Assembly: GCA_947172645.1 (NCBI GenBank)
Contig: CAMWBY010000016.1
Span: 1-64,000 of the forward strand
Reading direction: 5' to 3'
Source: an uncultured Lachnospiraceae bacterium
GTDB taxonomy: Bacteria > Bacillota > Clostridia > Lachnospirales > Lachnospiraceae
Length of the DNA stretch: 64,000 nucleotides
Of this stretch, positions 44,948 to 54,238 are shown piece by piece. Below the pieces are notes generated by a model. It made no database searches. It saw only the letters and a list, made by a program, of their open reading frames with translations, and was not told the origin of the DNA. Each line of letters opens with the position of its first letter. Within the stretch, counting starts at the first letter, position 1. A program made the position numbers and the translations under genes.

Positions 44948-46645
44948 ATGGAATATATCATACTGGCATGTACATTGTTGCTGCTTGTTACTTTTGTGAT
45001 GTGCAAGGAATATATAAGCAGCAGGAATTTACAGAGAAGGTATCTGGAAAAAGTTTATGCAAGTTACGGCATGCCACCGGAGAGGGATTATGGTGCGGAA
45101 GAGATGGAACATATCAGGATGTACTACCGCAAACATCCGGTTCCGCACCAGATTGATGATATCACATGGAATGATTTGAATATGGACAGTATCTTCCAGA
45201 GCATGAACACATCCTGTAGCGCGGCGGGAGATGAGTATCTGTATTATATGCTGCGGACGCCTGTTTATGAACAGGAAGCGACGGAGCGTATGGAATCGTT
45301 AATCAGTCACTTCATGGAGAACGAGCAGGACAGGCATGGCGTGCAGAGAATACTTTTTAGCCTGGGAAGGATGGGAAGGTATTCTATCTATGAATATCTG
45401 GAGAATTTAGATACGTTGGGAGAACGGAGCAGTGTGAAATATCTGCTTGGCGACCTTATGATTTTCGTCTGTATCGCGATGATGTTCGGGTCTCTTCCCA
45501 TTGGCGTGATATGCCTGCTTGGCGTGGTGTGCTATAATATTGTAGGATATTTCAGGGAGTATAAGGAAATAGAACCCTACGTTACGAGTTTCCGTTACAT
45601 TAACAGGCTTTTGGCCGGTGCAGAGCAGTTGGGACGCAGCCGGACAGGCGGGATATCTGCGGAGAAAGAGAGGTTGCTTGTCTGCTTTGGCAGCATGAAG
45701 GGATTTATAAGGGATACGTATCTGATTGTTTTTACGGAGAGGGGCAATGGCAATCCGTTAGGCGTCCTGGTTGATTACCTGCGCATGGTTTTTTATCTGG
45801 ATTTGATTCAGTTCAACCAGGCGTTAAAGGCTGTGCGGGGGCATATGTCGGAGATTGACGAGATGATTACGCTGCTCGGCCGGCTTGACGCGGCGGTAGC
45901 CGTGGGTTCCTACAGGAACAGCCTGCAAGGAGAATACTGTGTGCCGGCAATACGGTTCGGGCAGGGTGCGGACAGACATATGATGATAGAGCAGGCATAC
46001 CACCCGTTGCTTACGGAACCCGTGAAAAATTCCATATCGGCGGAAAAAGGAGTGCTCTTGACCGGTTCCAACGCTTCAGGAAAGTCCACCTTCTTACGTG
46101 CTGTGGCAGTCAATGCCGTGCTGGCCCAGACCATACACACATGTACTGCGGCGCGCTATGAGGCTCCAGCCTGGCGTATTTATTCTTCCATGTCCTTGAA
46201 AGACGACCTGGTAGGCGGACAGAGCTATTATATGGTGGAGATTAAGTCTATCAAGCGGATATTGGATGAAGTGAGGGAAGCGGCGGAAGAAAACGTCCAT
46301 GTGCTATGCTTCGTGGACGAGGTGCTGCGGGGAACCAATACGGTAGAACGGATTGCGGCGTCGACACAGATTATGAAGATGCTATCCTCGGACAATGCGC
46401 TCTGCTTTGCGGCGACGCATGACGTGGAGCTGACGAAACTGCTAAAGGAAGAATATGACAACTACCATTTTGAGGAGCGTATCGAGGGGGATGATATTTT
46501 CTTCCCATATAAATTGATGGCGGGACCCGCGACGACGAGAAATGCAATCGCTCTCCTTAAGATGTTGGGATACGATAAGCGGATTATCACGGACGCGGAA
46601 GCGATGGCGGAGAGATTCCTGGCAGGCGGCGGATGGCAGCGTTGA
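44948..46645 (+). CDS. MutS-family ATPase with N-terminal membrane segments
   Basis: A 565-aa MutS-like protein. The first residues (YIILACTLLLLVTFVMC) form a membrane span, and two more hydrophobic segments lie near 175-200 (IFVCIAMMFGSLPIGVICLL). The C-terminal ABC-type ATPase has Walker A LLTGSNASGKSTFLRAV (about 370) and Walker B LCFVDEVLRGTNTVERIAA. The mismatch-recognition domain I of MutS1 is absent, so mismatch repair is unlikely. Membrane MutS-like proteins of unknown role occur in Clostridia. It starts 3 nt after the amidohydrolase stop. Confidence 0.87.
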   Translation: MEYIILACTLLLLVTFVMCKEYISSRNLQRRYLEKVYASYGMPPERDYGAEEMEHIRMYYRKHPVPHQIDDITWNDLNMDSIFQSMNTSCSAAGDEYLYYMLRTPVYEQEATERMESLISHFMENEQDRHGVQRILFSLGRMGRYSIYEYLENLDTLGERSSVKYLLGDLMIFVCIAMMFGSLPIGVICLLGVVCYNIVGYFREYKEIEPYVTSFRYINRLLAGAEQLGRSRTGGISAEKERLLVCFGSMKGFIRDTYLIVFTERGNGNPLGVLVDYLRMVFYLDLIQFNQALKAVRGHMSEIDEMITLLGRLDAAVAVGSYRNSLQGEYCVPAIRFGQGADRHMMIEQAYHPLLTEPVKNSISAEKGVLLTGSNASGKSTFLRAVAVNAVLAQTIHTCTAARYEAPAWRIYSSMSLKDDLVGGQSYYMVEIKSIKRILDEVREAAEENVHVLCFVDEVLRGTNTVERIAASTQIMKMLSSDNALCFAATHDVELTKLLKEEYDNYHFEERIEGDDIFFPYKLMAGPATTRNAIALLKMLGYDKRIITDAEAMAERFLAGGGWQR

Positions 46646-46680
46646 AATGGAGTAAAAGGCGGAAGAAAAGAAGAAAGGGT

Positions 46681-46696
46681 AAAATGCAAGCATTTT
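46681..46696 (+). other. Short perfect hairpin before rnhA
   Basis: AAAATGC-AA-GCATTTT (46681-46696) is a perfect 7-bp stem. It lies 36 nt past the MutS-like stop and about 22 nt before the RNase HI start. A weak terminator or leader hairpin is possible, but the loop is only two bases. Confidence 0.35.
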
Positions 46697-46718
46697 CGCT
46701 TGAGGCTTGGTGCAAAAT

Positions 46719-47189
46719 ATGAAAGTCACAATCTACACGGACGGCGCGGCCCGTGGCAACCCGGAGGGGCCGGGCGGCTACGGCGCGGTGCTGCAATATA
46801 TCGACACCAGGGGAACGCTGCATGAGAGAGAATTTTCAGCTGGTTACAAGAAGACGACGAACAACCGTATGGAGCTGATGGCGGCGATTGTGGGTCTGGA
46901 AGCCCTGACGAAGCCTTGTGAAGTCACGTTAATCTCGGATTCTAAGTATGTGACCGACGCATTCAATAAGCATTGGGTGGACGGGTGGATTCGCAAGAAC
47001 TGGAAAACGGCAGGGAATACGCCGGTCAAGAACAGAGACCTCTGGGAGAGGCTTCTGCGGGCGAAGGAACCCCATCAGGTGATTTTCCAGTGGGTCAAGG
47101 GTCATGACGGGCACCCGGAGAACGAGCGGTGCGACAAACTGGCGACAACGGCCGCCGACGGAACGGACTTACTTGACGATACAGTCTGA
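46719..47189 (+). CDS. rnhA: Ribonuclease HI
   Basis: Cuts RNA in RNA-DNA hybrids. It is about 156 aa. The four catalytic acids are visible: Asp in [12 protein letters not shown], Glu in [10 protein letters not shown], Asp in [12 protein letters not shown] and Asp in [11 protein letters not shown]. The start may be the ATG at 46719 or a TTG at 46707; neither has a strong ribosome site. Confidence 0.95.
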   Translation: MKVTIYTDGAARGNPEGPGGYGAVLQYIDTRGTLHEREFSAGYKKTTNNRMELMAAIVGLEALTKPCEVTLISDSKYVTDAFNKHWVDGWIRKNWKTAGNTPVKNRDLWERLLRAKEPHQVIFQWVKGHDGHPENERCDKLATTAADGTDLLDDTV

Positions 47190-47271
47190 TTGGTGGTATC
47201 ATAGGGTGAAAAGAATTTAAGATGTAAAACATAAGGAATCAAATTTTGATAGAAAAGGGGTATAAGGGCAG

Positions 47272-47454
47272 ATGAGCAATTTGATTTTATTTGTAAATGC
47301 GTTTTTATCTTATTTATTGATATTTGTACTGATTATCGCATTGGTGATTGTTGCCTGCGTGATTGGCGTGAAGTGGCGCAAGAGTAAGGACGCCAAGGAG
47401 GCGGCAAACGGTGCAGGACAGGCGGAGACGATGGGCGGCAATACGGCGGTTTAA
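47272..47454 (+). CDS. Small membrane protein, 60 aa
   Basis: An unrecognised protein with one long hydrophobic stretch (residues 5-31, FVNAFLSYLLIFVLIIALVI), a basic KWRKSKDAK junction and a short Gly/Ala-rich cytoplasmic tail. AAAAGGGGTATAAGGG precedes the ATG and a terminator follows, so it is a complete single-gene unit. Function unknown. Confidence 0.7.
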   Translation: MSNLILFVNAFLSYLLIFVLIIALVIVACVIGVKWRKSKDAKEAANGAGQAETMGGNTAV

Positions 47455-47486
47455 AGTTGTTTTTCATTGTGGTATAGAATGGGGAG

Positions 47487-47511
47487 GGTGTTCGTGGACA
47501 GAACACCTTTT
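47487..47511 (+). terminator. Terminator after the small membrane protein gene
   Basis: GGTGTTC (47487-47493) pairs with GAACACC (47501-47507), then TTTTCTT. It lies 33 nt past the stop. Confidence 0.75.
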
Positions 47512-47541
47512 CTTCCGTTATAAGTATAAGCATGGAGGTAA

Positions 47542-47669
47542 GATTGAAAAATAAGTCTGATGACCTTATTTTTCAATCGGCTATTTGTTTCAGAGCGAAA
47601 GCAAATAGCTTTTATGGCAGACGCAAATTTGAGATTTGCGTCGCATCTTCGCGACAAGTCGCTCAGAAA
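47542..47669 (+). ncRNA. Repeated structured element, copy B (three hairpins plus pseudoknot)
   Basis: P1 pairs TTGAAAAATAAG (47544-47555) with 47565-47576 and extends with GA/TC, where copy A has a G-C pair instead. P2 pairs GCTATTTG (47580-47587) with CAAATAGC (47602-47609). P3 pairs GACGCAAAT (47620-47628) with ATTTGCGTC (47634-47642). The P2 loop TTTCAGAGCGA (47588-47598) pairs with TCGCTCAGAAA (47659-47669) in 10 of 11 positions, although both strands differ from copy A. It ends 11 nt before the HAD start. That covarying contact is the main evidence that this is a folded RNA. Confidence 0.65.
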
Positions 47670-47679
47670 TGGGGATAAT

Positions 47680-48384
47680 GTGAGAAAATATACGACGGTT
47701 CTCTGGGACCTGGACCAGACACTTCTGAATTTTGATATGTCTATGGACTATGCAATCAGGGAGACATTCAAGAAATATAATCTTCCGGTCAGCGATGAGA
47801 TTGTGGCGCGCTATGATGTCATCAACAGAGGATATTGGAACAGGTTTGAGTTGGGGGAGATTACGAAACAAGAGGTGACGCTTGGCAGGTTCCGGACACT
47901 TTTCGGGGAATTGGGTATTACCTATATCGCACCGGAGGAGATGGCGGAGGTATACCAGAAGGAGCTTGGGAATGTCTATTTCTTTATCGACGGGGCGAAG
48001 GAACTGGTTACGAGGCTGAAAGCAGAAGGTTTCAGGCAATATGTGGTGACCAACGGCGTCAATACGACCCAGGAAAGTAAAATGAAGAGGTCGGGACTTC
48101 ATCAGATTATGGACGGCGTATTTGTGTCCGAGCTGATGGGATATCCGAAACCGATGAAGGAATACTTCGACGCCTGTTTCGCGGCGATGCCCGGCATAGA
48201 CAGGAGAGAATGCATTCTGGTGGGAGATTCCCTGACCAGCGACATGCGGGGCGCGCAGAATGCGGGGATTGCCTCCTGTTGGTTTAATCCGGGCCGCAGG
48301 GAGAAAGACATTGATGTGAGGATAGACTATGAGATACACGCCCTCGAAGAACTGCTTCCGATTCTGGCACAGGAGAGTGTGTGA
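47680..48384 (+). CDS. HAD-family hydrolase, YjjG-like nucleotidase
   Basis: A 234-aa haloacid-dehalogenase-type phosphatase. The nucleophile Asp is in LWDLDQTLLNF (residues 9-19), motif II is VVTNGVNTTQESK and motifs III/IV are GYPKPMKEYFDA and ILVGDSLTSDMRGAQNAG. The YjjG group removes phosphate from pyrimidine nucleotides. The GTG at 47680 is the likely start (GGGGATAAT before it); the frame is also open upstream through the structured repeat but that part is not conserved. It overlaps the WYL regulator by one base. Confidence 0.87.
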   Translation: MRKYTTVLWDLDQTLLNFDMSMDYAIRETFKKYNLPVSDEIVARYDVINRGYWNRFELGEITKQEVTLGRFRTLFGELGITYIAPEEMAEVYQKELGNVYFFIDGAKELVTRLKAEGFRQYVVTNGVNTTQESKMKRSGLHQIMDGVFVSELMGYPKPMKEYFDACFAAMPGIDRRECILVGDSLTSDMRGAQNAGIASCWFNPGRREKDIDVRIDYEIHALEELLPILAQESV

Positions 48385-49391
48385 TGCCCAAATCTGCGAA
48401 TCAGAAGTTAAAATTATTATACCTTGTAAAGATACTGACCGAACAGTCTGACGAAGAGCACTGTATGAGCGCCCAGGCATTGATTGACGCACTTTTGACA
48501 TATGGTGTCAGAGCGGAACGCAAGAGCATTTATGACGATATCGCACAGCTTACGGATTTTGGTTATGACATCATACTGGTCAAGTCGAAGACGGGCGGCG
48601 GTTACTATCTGGCAGGCAGGGAGTTTGAACTGGCGGAATTGAAGCTGTTGGTGGAGACGGTGCAGGCTTCCCGGTTTTTGACTGTGAAGAAATCCAGAGA
48701 GTTGATAGGGAAGATTGAAAGGCTGGCGTCTAAAGCGGAGGCAGGGCAGCTTCAGCGCCAGGTATATGTGGCGAACCGGATTAAGACTGCCAACGAGAGT
48801 ATCTATTACATAGTGGACGATATTCACCGCGCCATACAGAACAATGAACAGATATCGTTCCAATATTTAGAGTGGAATCTGGAGCGGGAGCTTGTACCCC
48901 GCAAAGACGGCAAAATTTACCGTGTCAGCCCTTGGGCGCTGACATGTAAGGATGAGAACTATTATATGATTGCCCATGACGGGGAGAACAATGCGATTAA
49001 GCATTTCCGTGTGGATAAGATGGGACATATCCAAGTCCTTTCCGGCATTGTGCGGGAGGGGGCGGAACTGTTTGAACGGTTCGACATCGCCGCCTATGCG
49101 AATAAGACTTTCGGCATGTTCGGCGGCAGGGAGGAAGTGGTCACGCTGGCGTTCGAAAACCGTTTTATCGGTGTCGTGATGGACCGGTTTGGGAGGGAAG
49201 TGCCTGTCAGGAAGCGTGATGGGGAACATTTTTCGGTGAGGGTGCAGGTGGCGCTCAGCGGACAGTTCTACGGTTGGCTCACAGGACTTGGCGTGGGGGC
49301 GAAAATCATTGGGCCGGACGACGTGGTGGAAGAGTACTGCGACTATCTGCGCCGGACGGCGGCGCAGTATAGAGAAGGACGGCAGGACTGA
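48384..49391 (+). CDS. WYL-domain transcriptional regulator
   Basis: A 335-aa DNA-binding regulator. The N-terminal winged helix (residues 5-65, LIDALLTYGVRAERKSIYDD) is followed by a WYL domain at about 145-215 (ISFQYLEWN, then YRVSPWALTCKDENYYMIAH and HFRVDKM) and a WCX-like C-terminal domain. WYL domains bind nucleic acid or nucleotide-type ligands. It shares its start with the HAD stop (TGATG), so translation is coupled. Its target genes cannot be read here. Confidence 0.9.
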   Translation: MPKSANQKLKLLYLVKILTEQSDEEHCMSAQALIDALLTYGVRAERKSIYDDIAQLTDFGYDIILVKSKTGGGYYLAGREFELAELKLLVETVQASRFLTVKKSRELIGKIERLASKAEAGQLQRQVYVANRIKTANESIYYIVDDIHRAIQNNEQISFQYLEWNLERELVPRKDGKIYRVSPWALTCKDENYYMIAHDGENNAIKHFRVDKMGHIQVLSGIVREGAELFERFDIAAYANKTFGMFGGREEVVTLAFENRFIGVVMDRFGREVPVRKRDGEHFSVRVQVALSGQFYGWLTGLGVGAKIIGPDDVVEEYCDYLRRTAAQYREGRQD

Positions 49392-49469
49392 TAGATTTGA
49401 GGGAGTAAAGTGTTACTCTGTTTCCGGTGATGCTCTGGAACGGGGTAGAGGACAAGGGAGGAATTTGAC

Positions 49470-50651
49470 ATGGAGATACAGTTTGCGGACCGCATGAAAG
49501 ATTATGAGGCGGGCATTTTCCAGGTATTAAATGAAAAGAAAGACGAGGCGGAGAAAAACGGCAGGAAAATATTCAACCTGTCGGTGGGAACGCCGGACTT
49601 TCCGCCGGCGAAGCATGTGGTAGATGCGGTGACGGAGGCGGCGAAGAAGCCTGAGAACTTTAAATATGCATTGGTGGATATACCGGAATTGATTGAGGCC
49701 GTACAGAAACGTTATGAGAAGCGATACGGCGTGGGACTTGAGAAAGATGAGATTATGTCTGTCTACGGTTCCCAGGAGGGAATCGCACACATCTGCATGA
49801 CGCTGTGCAATCCCGGCGACGTGGTTTTGGTGCCTAATCCCGGATATCCGATTTTTGGCATCGGGCCTTCCCTGGCGGGCGCGGAGGTTGTCGCTTACGA
49901 TTTGACGGAGGAGAACCAGTATCTGCCTGACTTAGAAGGCATGGACGAGGGGCTTCTTGCGCGGGCAAAATGTATGATAGTGTCCTATCCGCTAAATCCG
50001 GTGTGTAAGGCGGCGCCGGATGAGTTTTACGAGCGGTTAATCCCCTGGGCGGCGGCCCATGGCATTGTCATTATCCATGACAATGCATATTCGGATATTA
50101 TCTATGACGGCCGGGTGGGCAAATCAATCCTGCGGATTCCAGGTGCGAAGGAAGTGGCAGTGGAGTTTTATTCTCTGTCGAAATCTTATAATTATACAGG
50201 CGCCAGGGTCAGTTTCCTCGTGGGCAACAGGGATATTGTGGCGAATTTCAAGAGACTGCGTTCCCAGATTGATTATGGGACATACCTTCCGGTACAGTAT
50301 GGCGCGGTGGCGGCATTGACCGGCTCCGACCAGATGGTGAAGGACCAGTGTGCGGAGTACCAGAGACGCCGGGATGCGCTTTGCGGCGGCCTGCGGGAGA
50401 TTGGATGGCAGATGGAGGACAGCGAGGGAACGATGTTTGCCTGGGCGAAGATTCCGGACGGTTATACGGACGACGTGGAGTTTGTCATGGAACTGGTGGA
50501 GAAGACTGGCGTTTTGTGTACGCCGGGGAGCAGTTTCGGGACCCTTGGCAGAGGACATGTGAGGTTCGCGCTGACCGTACCTGTGGAAAAGATAAAAGAG
50601 GCAGTGGAGGCGATTGCACTATCTGGCATAATTTGCAAGAAATGTCAATAG
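49470..50651 (+). CDS. Class I/II PLP-dependent aminotransferase
   Basis: Transfers amino groups between amino acids and keto acids. It is 393 aa, fold type I. The PLP Lys is in FYSLSKSYNYTGAR, and NPGYPIFGIGPSLAG and IVIIHDNAYSDIIYDG are visible. The pattern resembles LL-diaminopimelate or alanine-type aminotransferases of Clostridia, but the substrate cannot be fixed. GGGAGGAATTTGAC precedes the ATG. A strong terminator follows at 50687-50718. Confidence 0.9.
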   Translation: MEIQFADRMKDYEAGIFQVLNEKKDEAEKNGRKIFNLSVGTPDFPPAKHVVDAVTEAAKKPENFKYALVDIPELIEAVQKRYEKRYGVGLEKDEIMSVYGSQEGIAHICMTLCNPGDVVLVPNPGYPIFGIGPSLAGAEVVAYDLTEENQYLPDLEGMDEGLLARAKCMIVSYPLNPVCKAAPDEFYERLIPWAAAHGIVIIHDNAYSDIIYDGRVGKSILRIPGAKEVAVEFYSLSKSYNYTGARVSFLVGNRDIVANFKRLRSQIDYGTYLPVQYGAVAALTGSDQMVKDQCAEYQRRRDALCGGLREIGWQMEDSEGTMFAWAKIPDGYTDDVEFVMELVEKTGVLCTPGSSFGTLGRGHVRFALTVPVEKIKEAVEAIALSGIICKKCQ

Positions 50652-50686
50652 GAAATTAGGGAGAAAATTGATAGAAGGCCAACTTT

Positions 50687-50718
50687 GGGATATGTCACAA
50701 AAAGACATATCCCTTTTT
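50687..50718 (+). terminator. Terminator after the aminotransferase gene
   Basis: GGGATATGTC (50687-50696) pairs perfectly with GACATATCCC (50704-50713), loop ACAAAAA, followed by TTTTTG. Confidence 0.9.
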
Positions 50719-50781
50719 GTATGTTTTTCGTGTGAAGAGACATTGACATCAGGTGTTTCTTACTTTATACTAATCCTAGAC

Positions 50782-50825
50782 CACAAAATATAGTAATCAT
50801 ATGTTTTGCGACACTATATTTTGTG
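50782..50825 (+). promoter_or_regulatory. Two NrdR boxes upstream of nrdD
   Basis: CACAAAATATAGT (50782-50794) and ACTATATTTTGTG (50813-50825) are exact inverse complements. Each fits the NrdR consensus (ACAnWATATnTWGTGT type), and their centres are 31 bp apart, three helical turns, as usual for paired NrdR boxes. NrdR represses ribonucleotide reductase genes when dATP is plentiful. They lie about 125 nt before the nrdD start. Confidence 0.82.
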
Positions 50826-50950
50826 CATTTTATTGCATTAAATGTTGCATAATGTGTATAAAAGATGGGGAAAACAGACGGAATGCAGATGGGCATACGG
50901 ATAATTATTTACGGTATGCTGATTATAAGAAGGCTGCGGAGGTAGAATGA

Positions 50951-53140
50951 ATGAATGGTAATTTTGGGACGGATAACACGGTTGACGAAAGTTTTGAGTT
51001 GGAATATAAGCCGGACAGGATTGTCAATGTCATTAAGAAGGACGGCAGTTTAGAGGCTTTTAATGTACAGAAGGTCATTGACGCTGTGGGGAAGAGTGCA
51101 TACCGTGCGCTGACAAAATTTACTGAGGAAGAGAAGCGGCATATATGCCAGACTGTAATCGATAAAGTCAACGAACTCGGGGAAGAAAAGATTCCGATTC
51201 AGATTATGCATAATATCGTGGAGAGCGCCCTTGAGGACGTAAAGCCCATCGTAGCCAAGAGTTACCGGGACTACCGCAATTATAAGCAGGATTTCGTGCG
51301 GATGATGGACGATGTCTACAAGAAGAGCCAGTCGATTATGTATATCGGGGACAAGGAGAATGCGAATACGGACAGCGCTCTTGTCTCAACGAAGAGAAGC
51401 CTTATTTTTAACCAGTTCAATAAAGAGCTGTACCAGAAATTTTTTATGACGACGGAGGAGATACAGGCATGCCGTGACGGTTATCTGTATGTGCATGATA
51501 TGTCCGCCAGGCGCGATACGATGAACTGCTGTCTGTTTAATGTGGCGGAAGTGTTGAGCGGCGGTTTCGAGATGGGCAATATCTGGTATAACGAGCCTAA
51601 GACGCTGGACGTGGCTTTCGACGTGATTGGCGATATCGTGCTGAGCGCCGCAAGCCAACAGTACGGCGGTTTCACGGTGCCGGAAGTGGACAAGATTTTA
51701 GAACCTTATGCGGAGAAATCTTATGCGCGCAATATAGAGAAATATGAGGGCCTGGGTATCGGCAGGGAGACTGCCGAGGCACAGTCTTTGGCGGATGTGC
51801 AAAAAGAGTTTGAACAGGGATTTCAGGGATGGGAATATAAATTCAATACCGTTGCAAGCAGCCGCGGCGATTATCCTTTTATCACTGTGACGGCAGGGAT
51901 TGGAACGGGCAGGTTTGCCAGGATGGCGACCATTATCATGCTGAATGTGCGCCGTAAGGGGCAGGGGAAGAAAGAGTGCAAGAAACCGGTGCTGTTCCCA
52001 AAGATTGTCTTTTTGTATGACGAGAATTTACACGGGCCTGGCAAGGAACTGGAGGATGTCTTCGAGGCAGGGGTGGAGTGTTCCGCCAAGACGATGTATC
52101 CGGACTGGCTTAGCCTTACCGGCAAGGGATATATTGCGAGCATGTACAAGCAATATGGCAAGGTAATCTCGCCCATGGGGTGCAGGGCGTTCCTTTCCCC
52201 GTGGTATGAGCGGGGTGGTATGCATCCGGCGGACGACAAGGATTCACCGATTTTTGTAGGTAGATTTAATATTGGCGTAGTATCCTTGCACTTACCTATG
52301 ATTTTGGCCAAGTCCAGGCAGGAGAGCCGGGATTTTTATGAAGTGTTAGACTACTATCTGAACTTAATCAGGCAGCTTCATATCAGGACTTACGCGTATT
52401 TGGGCGAGATGCGTGCGTCCACCAATCCGCTTGCTTATTGCGAGGGAGGCTTTTTAGGCGGGCATTTACAGCTTCACGATAAGATTAAGCCGATTCTGAA
52501 AACAGCGACGGCAAGTTTCGGTATTACCGCCTTCAATGAACTACAGGAACTTTATAACGGCAAATCCCTGGTGGAGGACGGCGCTTTCGCATTGGAAGTG
52601 TTAGAGCATATTAACAATAAAATTAACGAATACAAAGAAGAGGACGGGAACCTCTATGCTATTTACGGTACGCCGGCGGAGAATCTGTGCGGTTTGCAGG
52701 TGAAGCAGTTTCGGGCGAAATACGGGATTGTGGAAGGCGTGTCCGATAAGGAGTATGTTTCCAATAGTTTCCACTGTCATGTGACAGAGGATATCACGCC
52801 CATCGAGAAGCAGGATTTGGAATACCGCTTCTGGGAACTTGCCAACGGCGGCAAGATACAGTATGTGAAATACCCCATCGACTATAATATGGAGGCAATC
52901 AAGACATTAATCCGCCGTGCCATGGAGATGGGATTTTATGAAGGAGTCAATCTCTCCCTGGCCTACTGTGACGACTGTGGGCATCAGGAACTTGAAATGG
53001 ATGTCTGTCCGGTATGCGGCAGCCGCAATCTGACGAAAATCGACCGTATGAACGGGTATCTGGCATACTCACGTGTGCATGGGGATACCAGGTTAAGCGA
53101 TGCGAAGATGGCGGAAATCGCAGAAAGGAAAAGTATGTAA
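50951..53140 (+). CDS. nrdD: Anaerobic ribonucleoside-triphosphate reductase (class III)
   Basis: Makes deoxyribonucleotides without oxygen by a glycyl radical. It is 729 aa. An N-terminal ATP-cone (VIKKDGSLEAFNVQKVIDAV) covers about 25-115. The zinc site is CDDCGHQELE and CPVCGSRN near 675-695. The radical glycine is in RMNGYLAYSRVHGD near the end. The ATG at 50951 is the one of three nearby ATGs that keeps the frame; GGAGG precedes it. It is controlled by the NrdR boxes and overlaps nrdG by one base. Confidence 0.96.
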   Translation: MNGNFGTDNTVDESFELEYKPDRIVNVIKKDGSLEAFNVQKVIDAVGKSAYRALTKFTEEEKRHICQTVIDKVNELGEEKIPIQIMHNIVESALEDVKPIVAKSYRDYRNYKQDFVRMMDDVYKKSQSIMYIGDKENANTDSALVSTKRSLIFNQFNKELYQKFFMTTEEIQACRDGYLYVHDMSARRDTMNCCLFNVAEVLSGGFEMGNIWYNEPKTLDVAFDVIGDIVLSAASQQYGGFTVPEVDKILEPYAEKSYARNIEKYEGLGIGRETAEAQSLADVQKEFEQGFQGWEYKFNTVASSRGDYPFITVTAGIGTGRFARMATIIMLNVRRKGQGKKECKKPVLFPKIVFLYDENLHGPGKELEDVFEAGVECSAKTMYPDWLSLTGKGYIASMYKQYGKVISPMGCRAFLSPWYERGGMHPADDKDSPIFVGRFNIGVVSLHLPMILAKSRQESRDFYEVLDYYLNLIRQLHIRTYAYLGEMRASTNPLAYCEGGFLGGHLQLHDKIKPILKTATASFGITAFNELQELYNGKSLVEDGAFALEVLEHINNKINEYKEEDGNLYAIYGTPAENLCGLQVKQFRAKYGIVEGVSDKEYVSNSFHCHVTEDITPIEKQDLEYRFWELANGGKIQYVKYPIDYNMEAIKTLIRRAMEMGFYEGVNLSLAYCDDCGHQELEMDVCPVCGSRNLTKIDRMNGYLAYSRVHGDTRLSDAKMAEIAERKSM

Positions 53141-53643
53141 TGAGATATCACAACATAACGAAGGACGACATGCTCAACGGCGATGGCCTGCGGGTAGTGT
53201 TATGGGTTGCCGGGTGTACGCATTGCTGTAAAGAATGCCATAACCCGGTTACCTGGGACCCTGACGGCGGGGTTCTGTTCGATGACGCCGCAAGAGAGGA
53301 GATTTTCGGCCAGTTGGATAAGCCTTATATCAGCGGGATTACTTTTTCGGGCGGGGACCCGTTACATGCCGCTAACCGTATGGATGTGCGGGGACTGATG
53401 GAGGAGGTTAAGAGCCGCTATCCTGACAAGACAGTGTGGCTTTATACGGGGGATAGCTGGGAAGAGATATTTCAGTATTCCATGATGAAATATGTAGATG
53501 TTTTAGTTGACGGTGAATTTAAGAATGATTTAAAGAATACAAAGCTGCATTGGCGCGGGAGCAGTAACCAGAGGGTGATTGACGTGCAGGCAAGCTTGAA
53601 GCAGCCTGACCCGTCGGCACCGGTATTATATTGTACAGATTGA
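53140..53643 (+). CDS. nrdG: Anaerobic ribonucleotide reductase activating protein (radical SAM)
   Basis: The radical S-adenosylmethionine enzyme that generates the glycyl radical in NrdD. It is 167 aa. The [4Fe-4S] motif CTHCCKEC (CX3CX2C) lies at about residues 26-33, and FSGGDPL is the SAM-binding GGE-like motif. Its ATG shares a base with the nrdD stop (TAATG), so translation is coupled. Confidence 0.95.
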   Translation: MRYHNITKDDMLNGDGLRVVLWVAGCTHCCKECHNPVTWDPDGGVLFDDAAREEIFGQLDKPYISGITFSGGDPLHAANRMDVRGLMEEVKSRYPDKTVWLYTGDSWEEIFQYSMMKYVDVLVDGEFKNDLKNTKLHWRGSSNQRVIDVQASLKQPDPSAPVLYCTD

Positions 53644-53725
53644 GACAGGACAGCTATATGTGGTTTTCAGGCGGTGGAGAGCGCCGCCTGAAAACGTGTG
53701 AAGCTACGGCATAGATGGTAACCGA

Positions 53726-54184
53726 ATGAGACGGAGAAGAGGAACAGGTGTGGAGACAATCAAGATTAAATATTTCACGGATAAAATAGAAAAGCTAACG
53801 TATATTGACGGTAAGTCTGACTGGATTGACTTGCGGGCCGCGGAGGATGTGGACTTAAAGGCGGGAGAATTCAGGTTGATTCCCCTGGGCGTCGCGATGC
53901 AGCTTCCGGAAGGATATGAAGCCCATGTGGTTCCGCGCAGCTCCACTTTCAAGAACTTTGGCATTATCCAGACGAACCATCAGGGTGTGATTGACTGTTC
54001 TTACAACGGCGACAACGACCAGTGGTTTATGCCGGTATACGCCGTGCGCGATACACAGATTCATGTGAACGACCGGATATGCCAGTTCCGTATCATGGAG
54101 AACCAGCCTAAGATAGCTTTCGATGAAGTGGAGTGTCTGGGGAACGCCGACCGTGGCGGACACGGAAGCACCGGGAAGCAATAA
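53726..54184 (+). CDS. dut: Deoxyuridine 5'-triphosphate nucleotidohydrolase
   Basis: Hydrolyses dUTP to dUMP, supplying dTMP synthesis and keeping uracil out of DNA. About 150 aa, trimeric type. All five motifs are present: [42 protein letters not shown] and [10 protein letters not shown]. The start may be the ATG at 53726 or a GTG at 53750 with AGAGGAAC before it. It follows nrdG by 82 nt, a sensible deoxynucleotide cluster. Confidence 0.94.
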   Translation: MRRRRGTGVETIKIKYFTDKIEKLTYIDGKSDWIDLRAAEDVDLKAGEFRLIPLGVAMQLPEGYEAHVVPRSSTFKNFGIIQTNHQGVIDCSYNGDNDQWFMPVYAVRDTQIHVNDRICQFRIMENQPKIAFDEVECLGNADRGGHGSTGKQ

Positions 54185-54238
54185 TTGCGCTGTTACATAA
54201 AAGCTTTGTTTCCGGAAAACTTTTTCGCTGTACTAGAC

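Noticed and set aside
47590..48501. 303-codon minus-strand open frame
   Set aside because: It lies opposite the HAD and WYL genes, which have clear motifs; its translation shows no family pattern.
53014..53139. Longer N-terminus for nrdG starting inside nrdD
   Set aside because: The extra 42 residues are an out-of-frame reading of nrdD; the ATG at 53140 gives the normal NrdG length and coupling.
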